IMG/VR virus record: IMGVR_UViG_3300048536_000824
Coordinates: 1-21,230 of that record
Length of the DNA stretch: 21,230 nucleotides
Strand: one strand, 5' to 3'
DNA from: a virus
Part shown: positions 6,960 to 17,100 of the stretch, one piece after another
Layout: the number at the start of each line of letters is the position of its first letter
Position numbering within the stretch: the stretch's first letter is position 1
Position numbers and translations under genes: made by a program
Notes under the pieces: model-generated
Seen by the model: the letters and a program-made list of their open reading frames with translations, nothing else
Database searches by the model: none
What the model was told of the DNA's origin: nothing

Positions 6960-9900
6960 TTAATAAGGAAGATCTTTTATACCATCAAAGGGCGCAGAAG
7001 AACCTTGAAAAGCGAAGTCATAGTATTTTCCGGCGAGGGTATGAGATGAATCATATACCCCCCTCCACTGGGCAGTTGCTTGATTGTAAAAATTAAATGG
7101 CGTTGAAGAGGTTGATCTGTATGCTTGAGTAAAGTTTGTGAAGTTCCAATTACTAAACTGGCTAGCATTAGCGCCAGATAGCTCTGACGGGGAAATCCAA
7201 AACCACCACTCTGGCTCGCGACCAGATTGAGTTGGAATTAAAAATATCCAAAGATTACCAGGGCCACCAAATACTCCAACAGCATATAACCAAAAACCAA
7301 GGTATGGATTAAAATCCCCCCTTTTAGAATTAGCATAATAAGTTAAATACAGATTTGCAGAGAGAAAAGAATTCGAAACCCAACCGGGGGCAGAAGCATT
7401 AAAACTCGTAGTAGGAATACTTGGCCCTCTAAGTATTCTTTCAGACAAAATATTAGTGTCTGGATTTGGCACTATATTTGCAGTTGAATTAAATATACTG
7501 TACGAAGGAGGGCCGTATTCTATTAAATTACTTGATCCGCCAACTATTAATTGATTACTTCCTCCTTCTATTTTATTGCTTTGTCCTGCACCAATTATGT
7601 TAGCGCCTGCATTGTTTACATCATCTTCAGGCATGTCATTATTATAACCTCCAGCTATAACAGAAAAATTATCCTTACAATCATTATCGTACCCACCGCC
7701 AATAAAAGAGAATCTACCTTCAACTGAATTTTCTGCTCCAGCGACAATTGCAGAGCCAATAGATAAAAAACCAGGGGTGGCAGGAATTTCTATAGTATTA
7801 TTATAACCCCCACCAATGAAAGCGGCACGTGGGTCAAAATTCGTATAATCGCTAAAATTAAATCTAGTACTAGGGGTTGTTACTCCCTGCACTCCTCCTT
7901 TAAAATATGATGCATTGATTGTTAACTTACTATTATTTATATCAAATTCAAGATATGAATCTGCATCACCTAAATAAAATAAATCAGTTTGAATCTCAAC
8001 CTTTGTTCCGTTATTTTTTAAATATGAACTTGAGTTTCCAAGATTAAAAGAGGTATCTGTAATATTTGCACTCGACCCATTAAGATTAAAAGAGGTATCT
8101 GTAATATTTGAAGTAGTTCCCCCGAAAGTAAAATTCTGAGCGTTTATACTTAAACTGTTTCCGCCAAATTTTATGAATTGACTTGCATCTCCAACCCCAA
8201 AGAAATTATTTGAATCGCTAGATAAATAAAATCCTGCAGTAGTATCAGAAATACTGTCTTTATTTACTGTATGTATAATGCCATTTGATCCTGGATCAGG
8301 GTTATCAGAATCATCGGTTCCTGATCCTAAAGTTAATTTGTGACTAATAATAGCGTCTTCAGCTAATAATAAATCAGTTGCAACACTTTCAAATTGTGCG
8401 CCGAACGTATCCCAAACAGTATCATTAGGCGGCTCATTAGCCTGGCCTTGATTGTTTATTTTAGCAATATAATAAGTTCCATCATGATGCACAACATCAC
8501 CCCTTAATAAACTTGCATTACTTGTACCGTCACTTTCATTTAAACCAACATAATTAGAATTAGAATTCCAAATTCCTCTATAAACTGGACTTTTACCCAT
8601 TGATCCTTGGGTCTGCATACTTATAGTAACTGCCTGTTCAGTTGAAGCGCCAATTCCAGATGCAAAAACAATTACAGATCCAAAATCTAAAGTGTCGTCA
8701 TTTCCACCGTGAACAATAAAATCAAATCCTGGATCATTAACATCTTTTCTATCACCAAGATTTAATGTTGCAGTTGCAGTTGATGTAGAAGAATCAAAAT
8801 CGCTACTTGGATTGTAACTAAAACCATAGTCACTGTAGGCATTTTGGTCGTCGTAACCAAAAATTTCATCACCTTTATCTGTTAACAATTTAAATCTAAC
8901 ATCGGCAGCGGCAACATCACTATTAGTAAAAGAAGCTATAATATTACATTCCTGAGGAGTTATAGATAAAGAAGGAACAAAAGCTCCGTCCTCTCTTTCT
9001 TCATACATAAATACATCTGGCTCTGCACGCATTGATATAAATGTATTCTCAGAGCCATCTGATTGCCTCAGCTTACCTTCTAAAACTAATTGATCATCAT
9101 CGAAGTATAATTTGCCATTCTCAGTTTGAAATACAAAAGATCCATCCCCACTTAATGCAAAACCTTGTTGTGGATTTGCGCTATTTAAATCTAGACCATC
9201 AAAACCAGCGCTTCTTATTTGACCAGTTCCTCCGACCTGAACATCTTGGCCTTGTATAACTCCAGCTGTTATTTTATCAGCGGTTAAAGTTTTTATCTTA
9301 GCGTCTACAATTGCTGCATTTTCTATTTGCGCAGTACCAATAGTTGCATTAGCAAAAGAGTGCCAAACAGGAGTAGCAACACCTTGACTATTTCTGGCTA
9401 TAATAAAATCACCATCATTAAAGTCTAATATTGGATCATTTTCATCTCCACCTGCAGGGTGATAATTTAACGTGTTATAGTTTCCACTATACAATACATT
9501 TCTCAGCGGGTTTGTTATAGACGAATCTAAAGGCCCGCCACCAGGCCCAACTAAACCTAACTCACCACTTTGAGTTGGAGTTATTGCAACGCTACCAGTA
9601 GGTTGCCACCAAATAAACTTATCAGAAGATGAATCTCCACCAATAACATAACCGATTCCCTTGTGATATACAAAATGTCTATCCCACCTAATTGAAGAGG
9701 AATCTGGGTCATTATCAACAAATGGATTATTAGGAACAAGAGAAACAATATTATGAAATGTATTAGATATGTTCTGCTCGAAATCTGCTATGTCAGTAGT
9801 CTTTGCTTGACCCAATATTAATTGCAAGCCTTCAATATTATTACTTTGTAGATTTGCAGATCCAGTAAATGGACTTTTATTTCCAGCGTGGTCAACTGCT

Positions 9901-12900
9901 CTAACCCAAAAATATCTTGTATCATTAGTTACTCCAAAATGAGAAGCGGAAACTAATGGAGATAGAGCGTCTATATCAAATATTTTAGTTGCATTAGATA
10001 TCCCTAGCGCAGGATCTTGCTGCTCTATTGGTATCGGGCCAGTGCTTTCAATATCAGCTTCGATTCTTCGATAACCCTTTGAATTGTCTTGCTGGTTTAG
10101 CCTTTTATTTAAAGCTCCGAAATATAAAGTTGGATCCTCTGACTGCCAAACTTCGTAATGACTAATATCATTAGGAATATTACCAACAATACCGAGGTCG
10201 CTATTTGGCATTTCCCAATTAAAAAAGAAATTCTCAAAAGCCGTTCTTCCTGTCAAATTAATAACTGGTCCAGGAATATCATTTTGATTAGTCCTAAACA
10301 CTCTTCCAGGTACAGCGTTAGGATTTTGAGAGCTAAAGCTTTTTGGATAAACTAAAACTCTTTCAAGTCCGCCTTGGTTATTAGTTACTCCATATAAATC
10401 TCCAGATCCAAAATCATCAAAAGGAAGTATTTTATAATAATAACCTGTAATTTGTTCGCCATACCCAGGAATAGACGGAACTGGAGGTTCATCAACTATT
10501 TGAGTTATATTCTGACCAAACGTTGCGTCCCCCGCTCCTAAAACTTCTTTCACGAATGTTGAAGCTCCAGCCCCAGGAAGACCTTGGGAATCTAAAATAC
10601 TAAAATTAGGATTTTCAGATCTATATAATTGAACCTTCGAAGTCTTCTCTTGAGATCCGAAAGAGTAATTAAAATTAAATTTAACTTTAGTAGATTCACT
10701 AACACTATCAGCTTGAAATCCTTGAGGAATAATACTTGGCTCAGGATTAAATCCGGTAATTCTATCCAACTGAAGTATATCTCCTTCGTTATTAATTATA
10801 CCAACCTCTAAACCAACACTCCTCTTTCCGCTTTCAGGTATACCTATATGATTAAAAACTAACCCATCATAAGCTTGATTCAGTTCCCAGAATGGCGCCC
10901 ACTGAGATTGTTGGTAAGTTGATTCGTTAGAATAATCTTTGGAATTAGAGGGAAATATTGGAGCTCCAGTTGGGTTACTTTGTAAAGATTTATATATCTG
11001 ACCGTCATAATAAACCCTATCTCCAGGAGCAAAACTTGTTGATATATTTGGGGCAGACCAATATACAGAAGAGTTACTAGGTATTTTATATCCGTCTGAA
11101 AAGTTTGGTCCATTATCTACAACACCACTCCAAATAGTATTATCATAAACAGCTAATTGGCCAGAAAAATAATCCTCAGTAGCCAACCAATCGTCAACTT
11201 CGTAAGGAAATCTTGGAACCAATAAGCTAAACTTATCAGATATTTCAGGATTTTGTTTCTCCCAGTGAGAACTATCCAACACGGCAACCTGAAGAAAAGC
11301 CCACCGCTGCATTGTGAACCTTTTCCAGCCAGCACCTGTTAAAACATAAAAGAAATCCGAATCATAGTAAATGTCCCCTACGCTACCCACATCAGATTTT
11401 GTTGAAGCCGCTAATGCTATCTTACCCCAAGATGTCCCACCAAGGCAAAAGTAATAAAAATTATCATCATAATCTCTATCTCCAACAGATCCCGCGTTTT
11501 TTTCTTCTATTGTTATTGCTGCTCTAATCCAATTATTTTGATATATACATAAATACAAATAACTTTCACTCAATGCAAATTGACCAGCATCACCAGCATT
11601 TATAATTGAAATAGGAATTTCAGACTGGTAGTTTATATTTCCATCAGTAGGAAACTCAAAATCATTTGAATATATAACAGGAAATTCAGTAGTAGATTTA
11701 AATATAGCACAATCAATATCATTAAATAAAGAAAGAAGTCTCCACTGATCAATATCCGAATCAGGTTTTACTATTTCCGACTCAGATTGATATGTCAATG
11801 ATTCGTATATCGATTTTTTATATATTACCTTATCGCCAGGAACAAAAGAGCTGTAAACCTCAAAAGGTTGCACAGTTCCATCTTCAGGGGCGACAATAAG
11901 TACGCCAGAAGGGTATGATACATTATAATCAAAAACACCAAGAGTGCTTTGAGGCCCAAAAGCTTCATCGACTTTATGCAGTTGCCCATCATACTCCACA
12001 ACATCATCAACCTCATAATTATCTCCAGCAAACCACAGTGGATAAGTAGGTCTAGTTCTTTCATATTCATTGATAATTATTGAACTCGAATAGCCACCCC
12101 AATTTGCGAAAGCAGAACTCTTCCAACCCTGCGAGGTATAAACATTAAAATATTCTTGATCGTAATAAACTTGCCCAAGAAACCCCTGCGGAAAAGACTC
12201 TTTAGGTCTATCAAATTCAGCGAGAGGAAATTTGCCCCAAGAAGTTCCACCCATACATATATAGTGGAAATTATCGTCGCTATAAACATCTCCAGCATTT
12301 GAAGATACTCTAGTAACTACAGTTAAAGCTTTTCTTAGCCATGTATTATTGTCTACGCATAAATAATAAAACCCATTATCAAAGGTAAAAGTTCCAGGCA
12401 CACCGTAAGAATCAAAATCTGTAGGTTTATTCGTTGTGTAAGTTGGAGGAACTCTGGCTGGAATATACAGTTGCCCATCATCTCCGATAACTACATCATT
12501 TGGTCCGTAGGTTAAATCCTTATCAAATGGATAGGCAGTAAAAATAAAACCTCCAGTTCCATAAATTTCGTTGTTTAATTGTCTAGTATACTCAAAACTG
12601 TTAAAAACTTCTGTATTTGGAAGCTCTGTCGCAATACCTATCTGCCCATCTTCATCTATAAACGTTGACCTAGAATTACTACCCTCTGTTATTCCTGTCA
12701 AAAATAAATTAGTATCAGCGTCAAACAAAGAGCCACTAATACCTAAAACAGAAGGAATATCACTATTCGATAAAGCAAATTTATATTCATCCAAATTAAC
12801 AGTATTACCTTCTTGATCTACAATATCCCAATTAAATACTAAATCATCTTCTCTTTCTCTAAATCTTAAATTACCAATTTTTAATTCAGAAAGAAATGGA

Positions 12901-14159
12901 TCTAAAGTATCAAAGTCAGAACCTTTTGGAGATATTCCTTCATCAGTTAAGTTAAAAAGTTGACCAGTGCCAAAACCGTCAACAGATTGAAAAGTATAAT
13001 AATATTTATAACCCCATATTTGACGAAGCTCTAAAGCTTGTTCTATAACTTGGTATTCATTATGAGAGTAATCAACAACAGGCTCAAGAGTCTTCCACCA
13101 ATAAGATTCCCGAGGTACTCGAGAACTATTTGCATTATGACCAACCTTACATTCATACACAACGTCTTGATAGTTAACCTTATCTCCAACCCTATAATTA
13201 CTTATACCATCCCACCTAGAAGCGGAAGCTAAACCCTCATAGTAAGTTAAACTAGCCTGCAAATCGCCACTATTATATAAAGGTTGATCCTTGGGAATAG
13301 ATAAAGCATTTATTGTAGTTGAATTATAATCCCTATCGTTTTGAATCCAAGAAAATGATATATCAGAACCTCTAAGTGCAGCACTTAAATTTAACACAGA
13401 TGGAGAATAATTAATACCACTAATTAATCCAGTCGCAGTATTACCAAAAGAATCGTGCGAAACAACTTCTACAGATATATTTCTATCAAAATTCAAATCA
13501 TCAAAAACAGAAGAATTTAAGTTTAATGAAAAATCTCTATAAGACTCAAGTGAGCCAGTAACATCCGGACTCAACAAAGTATTAGCCATTGCAGATGAAT
13601 TACTCAATTCGGAATCTGTAAACTCAATAGAATTTTCTGTATTAAATATTCTTATTTTGAAATGATCAAAAAATGCATCACTCAATAATTCAGTAGATAA
13701 TGGTCGACCTTCTTTCGCGTGCCCAAGAGGAGGGGTCAAGCTCCATTCTATATTCGCAGATCTATCTACATATTCAGAAAAAACAATTAATTTATTATTA
13801 CTTTGATCGGGCGATTGAATTACTTCTGGTTCGATATTTACTTGTTGACCAAGCTTAGATATTCTTATATCAGAAAATGAAAACGTGTCACTAAAATCTG
13901 GCGCGCTAACACTGATTGTATCTTCAATAAATGCAGATCTAATTCCAATATCGCTAACCGCAAAAACTTTTACATTAAATTCGCCATAATTACCCTTTAA
14001 TGATATTGTTTTCTGCGCGAGATCTCCTTCGTCATCCACTAAAGAACTACCGCGACCAAGCTTGTATTGAAATGAATAATTGTCAGAAGTTCCAATTATT
14101 TCGTAATTAGCGTCTAGATCATTGACGTTAAATTCTATACCTATAGCAGTCGACAACAT
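6960..14159 (-). CDS. Giant central tail fibre, equivalent to the gpJ C-terminal region, with FN3 and carbohydrate-binding-like modules
   Basis: A 2399-residue protein expected to project from the tail hub. Residues 1 to about 300 contain Ig/FN3-like strands. From about 306 to 1100 come repeated modules. Some resemble CBM5/12 (YRVGDKVNYQDVVYECKVG at about 315, FAPGDRVYYDGQIYKSL at about 1045). Others carry a 'GDxxYDxxFxYxCxxxxxW' unit, duplicated at about 589-692 and 852-958. A clear FN3-type region lies at about 1296-1437 (SHYEVWQSED, TRYFWVRAVDHAGN). The gpJ-type fibre root TAQIENAAIVDAKIKTLTAD lies at about 1606-1625. Residues 1650-2100 look like a beta-rich shaft with a 14-residue NITDTSFNL repeat. 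YadA-head-like rungs (FIGGGYNN, VIAGGYNN) occupy about 2105-2220, and a tryptophan-rich module about 2254-2389 ends the protein. The start is ATG 14159, 4 nt after the hub gene's stop, with no Shine-Dalgarno. In lambda J the equivalent region is part of the same polypeptide as the hub. Confidence 0.85.
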   Translation of the reverse strand: MLSTAIGIEFNVNDLDANYEIIGTSDNYSFQYKLGRGSSLVDDEGDLAQKTISLKGNYGEFNVKVFAVSDIGIRSAFIEDTISVSAPDFSDTFSFSDIRISKLGQQVNIEPEVIQSPDQSNNKLIVFSEYVDRSANIEWSLTPPLGHAKEGRPLSTELLSDAFFDHFKIRIFNTENSIEFTDSELSNSSAMANTLLSPDVTGSLESYRDFSLNLNSSVFDDLNFDRNISVEVVSHDSFGNTATGLISGINYSPSVLNLSAALRGSDISFSWIQNDRDYNSTTINALSIPKDQPLYNSGDLQASLTYYEGLASASRWDGISNYRVGDKVNYQDVVYECKVGHNANSSRVPRESYWWKTLEPVVDYSHNEYQVIEQALELRQIWGYKYYYTFQSVDGFGTGQLFNLTDEGISPKGSDFDTLDPFLSELKIGNLRFREREDDLVFNWDIVDQEGNTVNLDEYKFALSNSDIPSVLGISGSLFDADTNLFLTGITEGSNSRSTFIDEDGQIGIATELPNTEVFNSFEYTRQLNNEIYGTGGFIFTAYPFDKDLTYGPNDVVIGDDGQLYIPARVPPTYTTNKPTDFDSYGVPGTFTFDNGFYYLCVDNNTWLRKALTVVTRVSSNAGDVYSDDNFHYICMGGTSWGKFPLAEFDRPKESFPQGFLGQVYYDQEYFNVYTSQGWKSSAFANWGGYSSSIIINEYERTRPTYPLWFAGDNYEVDDVVEYDGQLHKVDEAFGPQSTLGVFDYNVSYPSGVLIVAPEDGTVQPFEVYSSFVPGDKVIYKKSIYESLTYQSESEIVKPDSDIDQWRLLSLFNDIDCAIFKSTTEFPVIYSNDFEFPTDGNINYQSEIPISIINAGDAGQFALSESYLYLCIYQNNWIRAAITIEEKNAGSVGDRDYDDNFYYFCLGGTSWGKIALAASTKSDVGSVGDIYYDSDFFYVLTGAGWKRFTMQRWAFLQVAVLDSSHWEKQNPEISDKFSLLVPRFPYEVDDWLATEDYFSGQLAVYDNTIWSGVVDNGPNFSDGYKIPSNSSVYWSAPNISTSFAPGDRVYYDGQIYKSLQSNPTGAPIFPSNSKDYSNESTYQQSQWAPFWELNQAYDGLVFNHIGIPESGKRSVGLEVGIINNEGDILQLDRITGFNPEPSIIPQGFQADSVSESTKVKFNFNYSFGSQEKTSKVQLYRSENPNFSILDSQGLPGAGASTFVKEVLGAGDATFGQNITQIVDEPPVPSIPGYGEQITGYYYKILPFDDFGSGDLYGVTNNQGGLERVLVYPKSFSSQNPNAVPGRVFRTNQNDIPGPVINLTGRTAFENFFFNWEMPNSDLGIVGNIPNDISHYEVWQSEDPTLYFGALNKRLNQQDNSKGYRRIEADIESTGPIPIEQQDPALGISNATKIFDIDALSPLVSASHFGVTNDTRYFWVRAVDHAGNKSPFTGSANLQSNNIEGLQLILGQAKTTDIADFEQNISNTFHNIVSLVPNNPFVDNDPDSSSIRWDRHFVYHKGIGYVIGGDSSSDKFIWWQPTGSVAITPTQSGELGLVGPGGGPLDSSITNPLRNVLYSGNYNTLNYHPAGGDENDPILDFNDGDFIIARNSQGVATPVWHSFANATIGTAQIENAAIVDAKIKTLTADKITAGVIQGQDVQVGGTGQIRSAGFDGLDLNSANPQQGFALSGDGSFVFQTENGKLYFDDDQLVLEGKLRQSDGSENTFISMRAEPDVFMYEEREDGAFVPSLSITPQECNIIASFTNSDVAAADVRFKLLTDKGDEIFGYDDQNAYSDYGFSYNPSSDFDSSTSTATATLNLGDRKDVNDPGFDFIVHGGNDDTLDFGSVIVFASGIGASTEQAVTISMQTQGSMGKSPVYRGIWNSNSNYVGLNESDGTSNASLLRGDVVHHDGTYYIAKINNQGQANEPPNDTVWDTFGAQFESVATDLLLAEDAIISHKLTLGSGTDDSDNPDPGSNGIIHTVNKDSISDTTAGFYLSSDSNNFFGVGDASQFIKFGGNSLSINAQNFTFGGTTSNITDTSFNLNGSSANITDTSFNLGNSSSYLKNNGTKVEIQTDLFYLGDADSYLEFDINNSKLTINASYFKGGVQGVTTPSTRFNFSDYTNFDPRAAFIGGGYNNTIEIPATPGFLSIGSAIVAGAENSVEGRFSFIGGGYDNDCKDNFSVIAGGYNNDMPEDDVNNAGANIIGAGQSNKIEGGSNQLIVGGSSNLIEYGPPSYSIFNSTANIVPNPDTNILSERILRGPSIPTTSFNASAPGWVSNSFLSANLYLTYYANSKRGDFNPYLGFWLYAVGVFGGPGNLWIFLIPTQSGREPEWWFWISPSELSGANASQFSNWNFTNFTQAYRSTSSTPFNFYNQATAQWRGVYDSSHTLAGKYYDFAFQGSSAPFDGIKDLPY
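7000..7400 (-). other. Tryptophan/aromatic-rich module at the end of the fibre
   Basis: Residues about 2254-2387 of the fibre break with the repetitive glycine-rich rungs before them and are dense in Trp, Tyr and Phe: APGWVSNSFL, PYLGFWLYAV, NLWIFLIP, EWWFWISPS, WNFTNF, WRGVYDSS, KYYDFAF. It lies between the beta-helical rungs and the separate S74 cistron, where a receptor-binding head would sit. It shares a 'LG-WLY...LW.F.P...W.W' look with the module in the hub protein. Confidence 0.5.
8040..8110 (-). repeat. 29-nt perfect direct repeat, 42-bp period, in the fibre gene
   Basis: Positions 8040-8068 and 8082-8110 are identical over 29 nt and lie 42 bp apart. They encode a 14-residue protein period containing NITDTSFNL twice (residues about 2017-2040), with a related NAQNFTFGG unit before and LGNSSSYL after. 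The identity at DNA level within an otherwise diverged repetitive shaft points to a recent duplication of one beta-helix rung. Confidence 0.85.
11285..12395 (-). repeat. Two diverged copies of a 'GDxYxDxxFxYxCxGGTSWGK' module in the fibre
   Basis: Copy 1 is encoded by about 12395-12085 and copy 2 by about 11606-11285. Each has three sub-units in order: an F/Y..LC...NxW(L/I)RxA strand, a (V/R)xYxDDNFxYxCxGGTSWGK strand, and a GxVGxxYYDxxxFxVxxxxGWK strand. Similarity is clear in protein but worn down in DNA, so the duplication is old. Between them (about 12050-11735) lie two CBM5/12-like units. I read the 'GD..YD..Y.Y.C...W.R' unit as a recurring small phage-structural repeat; its ligand is not known to me. 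Confidence 0.7.
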
Positions 14160-14163
14160 AATA

Positions 14164-17100
14164 TTAGTTCGTTAAATCGATTAATTGTAAACCGTCTGGC
14201 GCTTCAGGTATAGCCATATCAGCTTGAGGAGGAATAGGAAGGGCTGGTTTCCTAACAACCCCTTTTTTATCTACAGCAGCAAATTTAGAAGCGTTGTATT
14301 CTAACCCAACAACTTCGTATTCATTATCTTGTACTTCTTTTACCGACATCGTTCTAAATAATTGACCTTCTAAACTTCTTTCTACTATAGACTTTGCATC
14401 TCGAATAAAATTAATTTCACCATTATTTGTTATATTAGATATAGAAGAAAAATGAGTATATGCTTGACCAGAATTAATCAATTCAAAAACATTTTCATTT
14501 ATTATTATAATACGCCATTTTTTATTTATTTCATTATTAAAATTTGTAGAATCAGAAGAAAATGCTTCTATAAATATTTCTTGATTATTCCGAAGGTCGC
14601 CGCCATGACCGTTTTGAAGTTCGATTGCTATTGAATTTTGATTTTGAATTGACTCTTGAGGATTTCGAGTAACAACACTAGATATCGTAGCTGAAATATA
14701 GTTGGGATTATCATTTCTATTTTTGCCAGTAGGAGTGGAGTTGCTTATAGACTTTGTCTCTACAGTAGAAGATCTATTCGTTAAAGTTAAAAAATAACCA
14801 ATACGAACAGAATTGCTAAATCCAATTTCCGAGATTGTGTATTTTTTACCAGCACCGTCAGACGTTGACCCTAGTAAATAATCCTGACCAACCTGATAGG
14901 ATGTATCAGTATCATAAACAAAAAATTGAACAATATTTTCTCTCTTAGAACTATCATAGTAAGGAATTACCCAGCCACTTGCGGTTGAATTATTTTGTTT
15001 GTGAGAGTCTATATACCAAAAATCATTCTTGATGTCATTTACTGGGCTATCTGTAGTCCACACCCAACCGACCTCAGGAATAAAAAACCACAAATCATCT
15101 GACGAAGGTTGCCTCTCTTTTATTTCGCCAACATATATCCATCCGATATTAACAGTCATTATCCAATCAACTTGATCTTGAGAATATATATAACCAAAAT
15201 AGTTAGAAACAGACCAGCCTGCAGCTGGAGAGCTAATTATACCTAAATTACTTCTTTCTTGATTGGATAAAGACTTCTTACTTTTCGTTCCAACCGTCCC
15301 CTTTATTGAATACGGGGAGCCAATCATAATTTGATCAAGAGCATCAGCTGTCTTTTGACCACTTTCTGGACATAGATAATGATCACCTCCAATATTATTT
15401 AAAATATCTTTGCCGATATCCACGACATTTACAGGTTGCCCATTTAGTTCTTCAGAAACCTTAAATGTGTTTTTAGTTGTTTCTATTACATAATATGCAT
15501 ACTTTTCAACTCGGTTAGGATTTAAACCTCCAGGAAGAACACCATCAGAAACAAAACGCACCCTATCTCCATCTTCAAAAGAATGGTTAAATATTTTAAA
15601 CAAATTATCTGCAAGATCTAAATCAAAAGACAATTTTAATTTTAAATCCGAAACTGTGGAAGCTTGCCCCCTTGGCCCCTCTTTAGTTATTGCAAAATCA
15701 GAGTTTATGGTTCCATCAAATTTGTATATTTGAGGGGTTAATATAGCGCTTGCTTCTGCGTCCTGATCTTCACTAGATCTCTCAAAAGCAGCCCTAGCAT
15801 TAAGTTTTTCCTGAGATGAGTTTGAGAGCCCCACGCAAACAGTAAGCTCGACACGCTTAAAGCTTGGCGCCTCTATTGTGGACTTATCAATCAAAACATA
15901 AGGATCAGGTAGTTTAACATTAAGTTGAGACGACTGACCCTGAACAGCAACCTGTTTGTGCATTTGAATATCTAAAATTCTTCCACTTTTTGTTGACCCA
16001 GCCCTCATTTCATCAGACACCTCAAATATTGCACCTGGAAATAGATAACTTGCCTCTTGCCCAGTCTTAAATGTAATTGTCTCTGTCTCTAGTTGAGAGG
16101 AAAATAAAATCCACTTAGCGAGTCTTCTCGCTTGACTTTCAGATGTTATACCGAAACCCATAGTTTCATTTTCGACATACCCAAATTTCTGCATAGCATC
16201 AGCGTCTTCCTCGAATGCTACGTCTGGTTGATAATTTTTATCTTTATTATTAAACCGAACAAGGCAAGCTGTAAACTTTTTATTTTTATTTACTCCTGCA
16301 TAAGAGAATCCGTCAATAGATACATTTGAATTATTAAATAACTGAACAGGTCTTTTAAAGGCATCTTGAACGGCGATAATTTTTCCTGCAGAATAAGCTA
16401 TAATCCCTCTAAAAACAGAAGCTGTATTATTCATAACATTTAAAGCCTCCACACGATCAGTTAAATAAATATTAGAAGAAAACCTAGCTTCGACAATAGG
16501 GTGGCTAATTTGAGTAGCGCACGCACCGTATGTTTTATTGTTAGTCGAAGTCATCGGATTACTTGAAAAAGTTGGCCCCGCTAAAGTAACTTCTCTATTT
16601 GTAGCACTACTTCTTAATATAATTCTTTCCTCTATAATAATTTCACCAGAACGTATTGCAGATTTTTTTTGAATATTTAAAATATCAGCATCACTCAAAG
16701 AACTAAGGTCAACATTGTTTTGATGAATAAAGAAAGCAATCTTCTTACCCCTAAAGCTATCTCCGTCGCCAAATTCTTTTGTAAACTTATCCTTTATTTC
16801 GCCGGGGGTTAAAAACGCATTAGTATTAACTTTTAATTGGCCGTTATCATTATAAAAATTATCGCTTTTTATTTTTACCGTAAAGCTTCCATTGCTTTTT
16901 AAGTTTGACAAACCGTTGGAATCTTCTGAATTTTGCTGTTCAATAAACTCATCAAACAGTAAATTATTATCAGTTTCAAACATTCTCGGAAAAGCGCTTT
17001 CGGTTTCTATAGGGTAATTAGTCTCAACTAACTCGTCGCAATATCTAGCGACTTTATACAGCTGCCATTTATCTATATTTTCTTCCTCCAATCCATATTT

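Noticed and set aside
6955-6972. Programmed frameshift joining the long fibre to S74
   Set aside because: The S74 frame is open upstream for a few codons, but no slippery heptamer precedes the TAA and an ATG is well placed 2 nt later.
8040-8110. CRISPR-like repeat
   Set aside because: Only two 29-nt copies 13 nt apart, in frame within a fibre gene and coding a protein repeat.
10158-13232. Several 60-80 codon ORFs on the + strand and in other - frames across the fibre gene
   Set aside because: Low-complexity translations opposite a continuous 2399-codon frame with clear protein repeats; they are shadows.
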